Shown one piece after another: positions 63,832 through 64,000 of a DNA stretch of 64,000 bases. A program made the translations under genes and the position numbers. The notes below the pieces were generated by a model. That model was not told where the DNA came from. It did no database searches and saw nothing but the letters and a program-made list of their open reading frames with translations. The DNA comes from Thermococcus gorgonarius (GTDB lineage Archaea; Methanobacteriota_B; Thermococci; Thermococcales; Thermococcaceae): positions 1,240,001-1,304,000 of the forward strand of contig NZ_CP014855.1 of the NCBI RefSeq assembly GCF_002214385.1, read 5' to 3'. The stretch's first letter is position 1, and every line of letters starts with the position of its first letter.

Positions 63832-64000
63832 TCACTCACCCTCCTCCATGGGCTCGAAGGCCCCAAACGGACATACCTGGGCGCAGCCACCGCAGCCCCA
63901 GCACATTGTCGGATCAACCTTGGCCTTCTTGGTCTCTGGATCCCAGTAGATGGCCGGACAGCCGTAGGCGTTGATACATATCTTACAGCCGGTACACTTG
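63832..64000 (-). CDS. iorA: indolepyruvate ferredoxin oxidoreductase, alpha subunit (C-terminal part only)
   Basis: The gene runs off the right edge. The visible 55 C-terminal residues form a 2x4Fe-4S ferredoxin domain: [19 protein letters not shown] followed by [23 protein letters not shown]. The spacing of the first cluster (CxxCxxC then five residues to CP) is the unusual IorA type. The TGA at 63832-63834 is directly followed by iorB. Electrons leave through these clusters to the soluble ferredoxin. Confidence 0.9.
   Translation of the reverse strand, partial: KCTGCKICINAYGCPAIYWDPETKKAKVDPTMCWGCGGCAQVCPFGAFEPMEEGE

Overview
The window is chromosomal DNA of a hyperthermophilic euryarchaeon of the order Thermococcales, most likely a Thermococcus. 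The evidence is a form III RuBisCO, an archaeal histone, TBP, TFB, fibrillarin/Nop5/Gar1, NfnSL and a CoA-disulfide/sulfur reductase, an L-proline dehydrogenase complex, indolepyruvate oxidoreductase, a ferredoxin with Asp in place of one cluster Cys, branched-polyamine synthase, BRE/TATA promoters and GGTG-type ribosome binding sites. Genes are densely packed on both strands, with many 4-nt ATGA overlaps.

Layout. 1-3.4 kb: end of a membrane protein, a tRNA-Phe/tRNA-Gly pair, a vapBC-queC operon, pyrD and the SRP 7S RNA. 3.4-6.9 kb: the four-subunit proline dehydrogenase operon. 6.9-15.3 kb: UMP kinase, CoA-disulfide reductase, KptA, BpsA, a PP-loop ATPase, a MIP18-like protein, ferredoxin, nicotinate phosphoribosyltransferase, an UPF0282 metallo-hydrolase and a C/D box sRNA in the leader of a small unknown gene. 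15.3-23.5 kb: nfnSL, 4-phosphopantoate-beta-alanine ligase, an HTH regulator, tRNA-Thr, a PIN protein, a fucose-isomerase-like protein, a class III signal peptide mini-pilin, RuBisCO and histone. 23.5-31 kb: gar1-tfb-phosphoesterase, a purine permease, a DtxR-type regulator, a JAMM protein, RidA, a second C/D sRNA and LonB. 31-38.7 kb: Lrp regulator, DUF92 protein, a possible third C/D sRNA, THUMP-SPOUT methylase, nop5-fibrillarin, a SpoIIM/signal-peptidase fusion with a small membrane partner, and a decayed AIM24-family gene. 38.8-41.4 kb: the HMG-CoA synthase, thiolase and DUF35 operon for mevalonate. 41.5-47.5 kb: small proteins, GNAT, aMBF1, a toxin-antitoxin pair whose toxin has a nonsense codon, DUF505 and SDH-protease genes, TBP. 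47.5-56.9 kb: AmrS operon, a glycan cluster (deacetylase, GT4, flippase-like), MazG, ArsR, ThiL, EndoQ and a ClC channel. 57-64 kb: antiporter plus CBS protein, agmatinase, HDAC-like deacetylase, an AAA ATPase bracketed by paired palindromes, and iorBA.

How the genes fit together. Redox metabolism is heavily represented: ferredoxin, NfnSL, CoA-disulfide reductase, proline dehydrogenase and IorAB all exchange electrons through ferredoxin or NAD(P)H. RNA maturation is a second theme, because the proteins of C/D and H/ACA particles (Nop5, fibrillarin, Gar1) lie in the same window as two convincing C/D guide RNAs. Both guide RNAs have their D box fused to the Shine-Dalgarno sequence of the next gene. 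The other observations most worth following are the AAA ATPase gene enclosed by two pairs of 16-bp palindromes with identical 19-bp spacing, the SpoIIM/signal-peptidase fusion, and two gene remnants (AIM24, VapC). No CRISPR array, insertion sequence or replication origin was seen.
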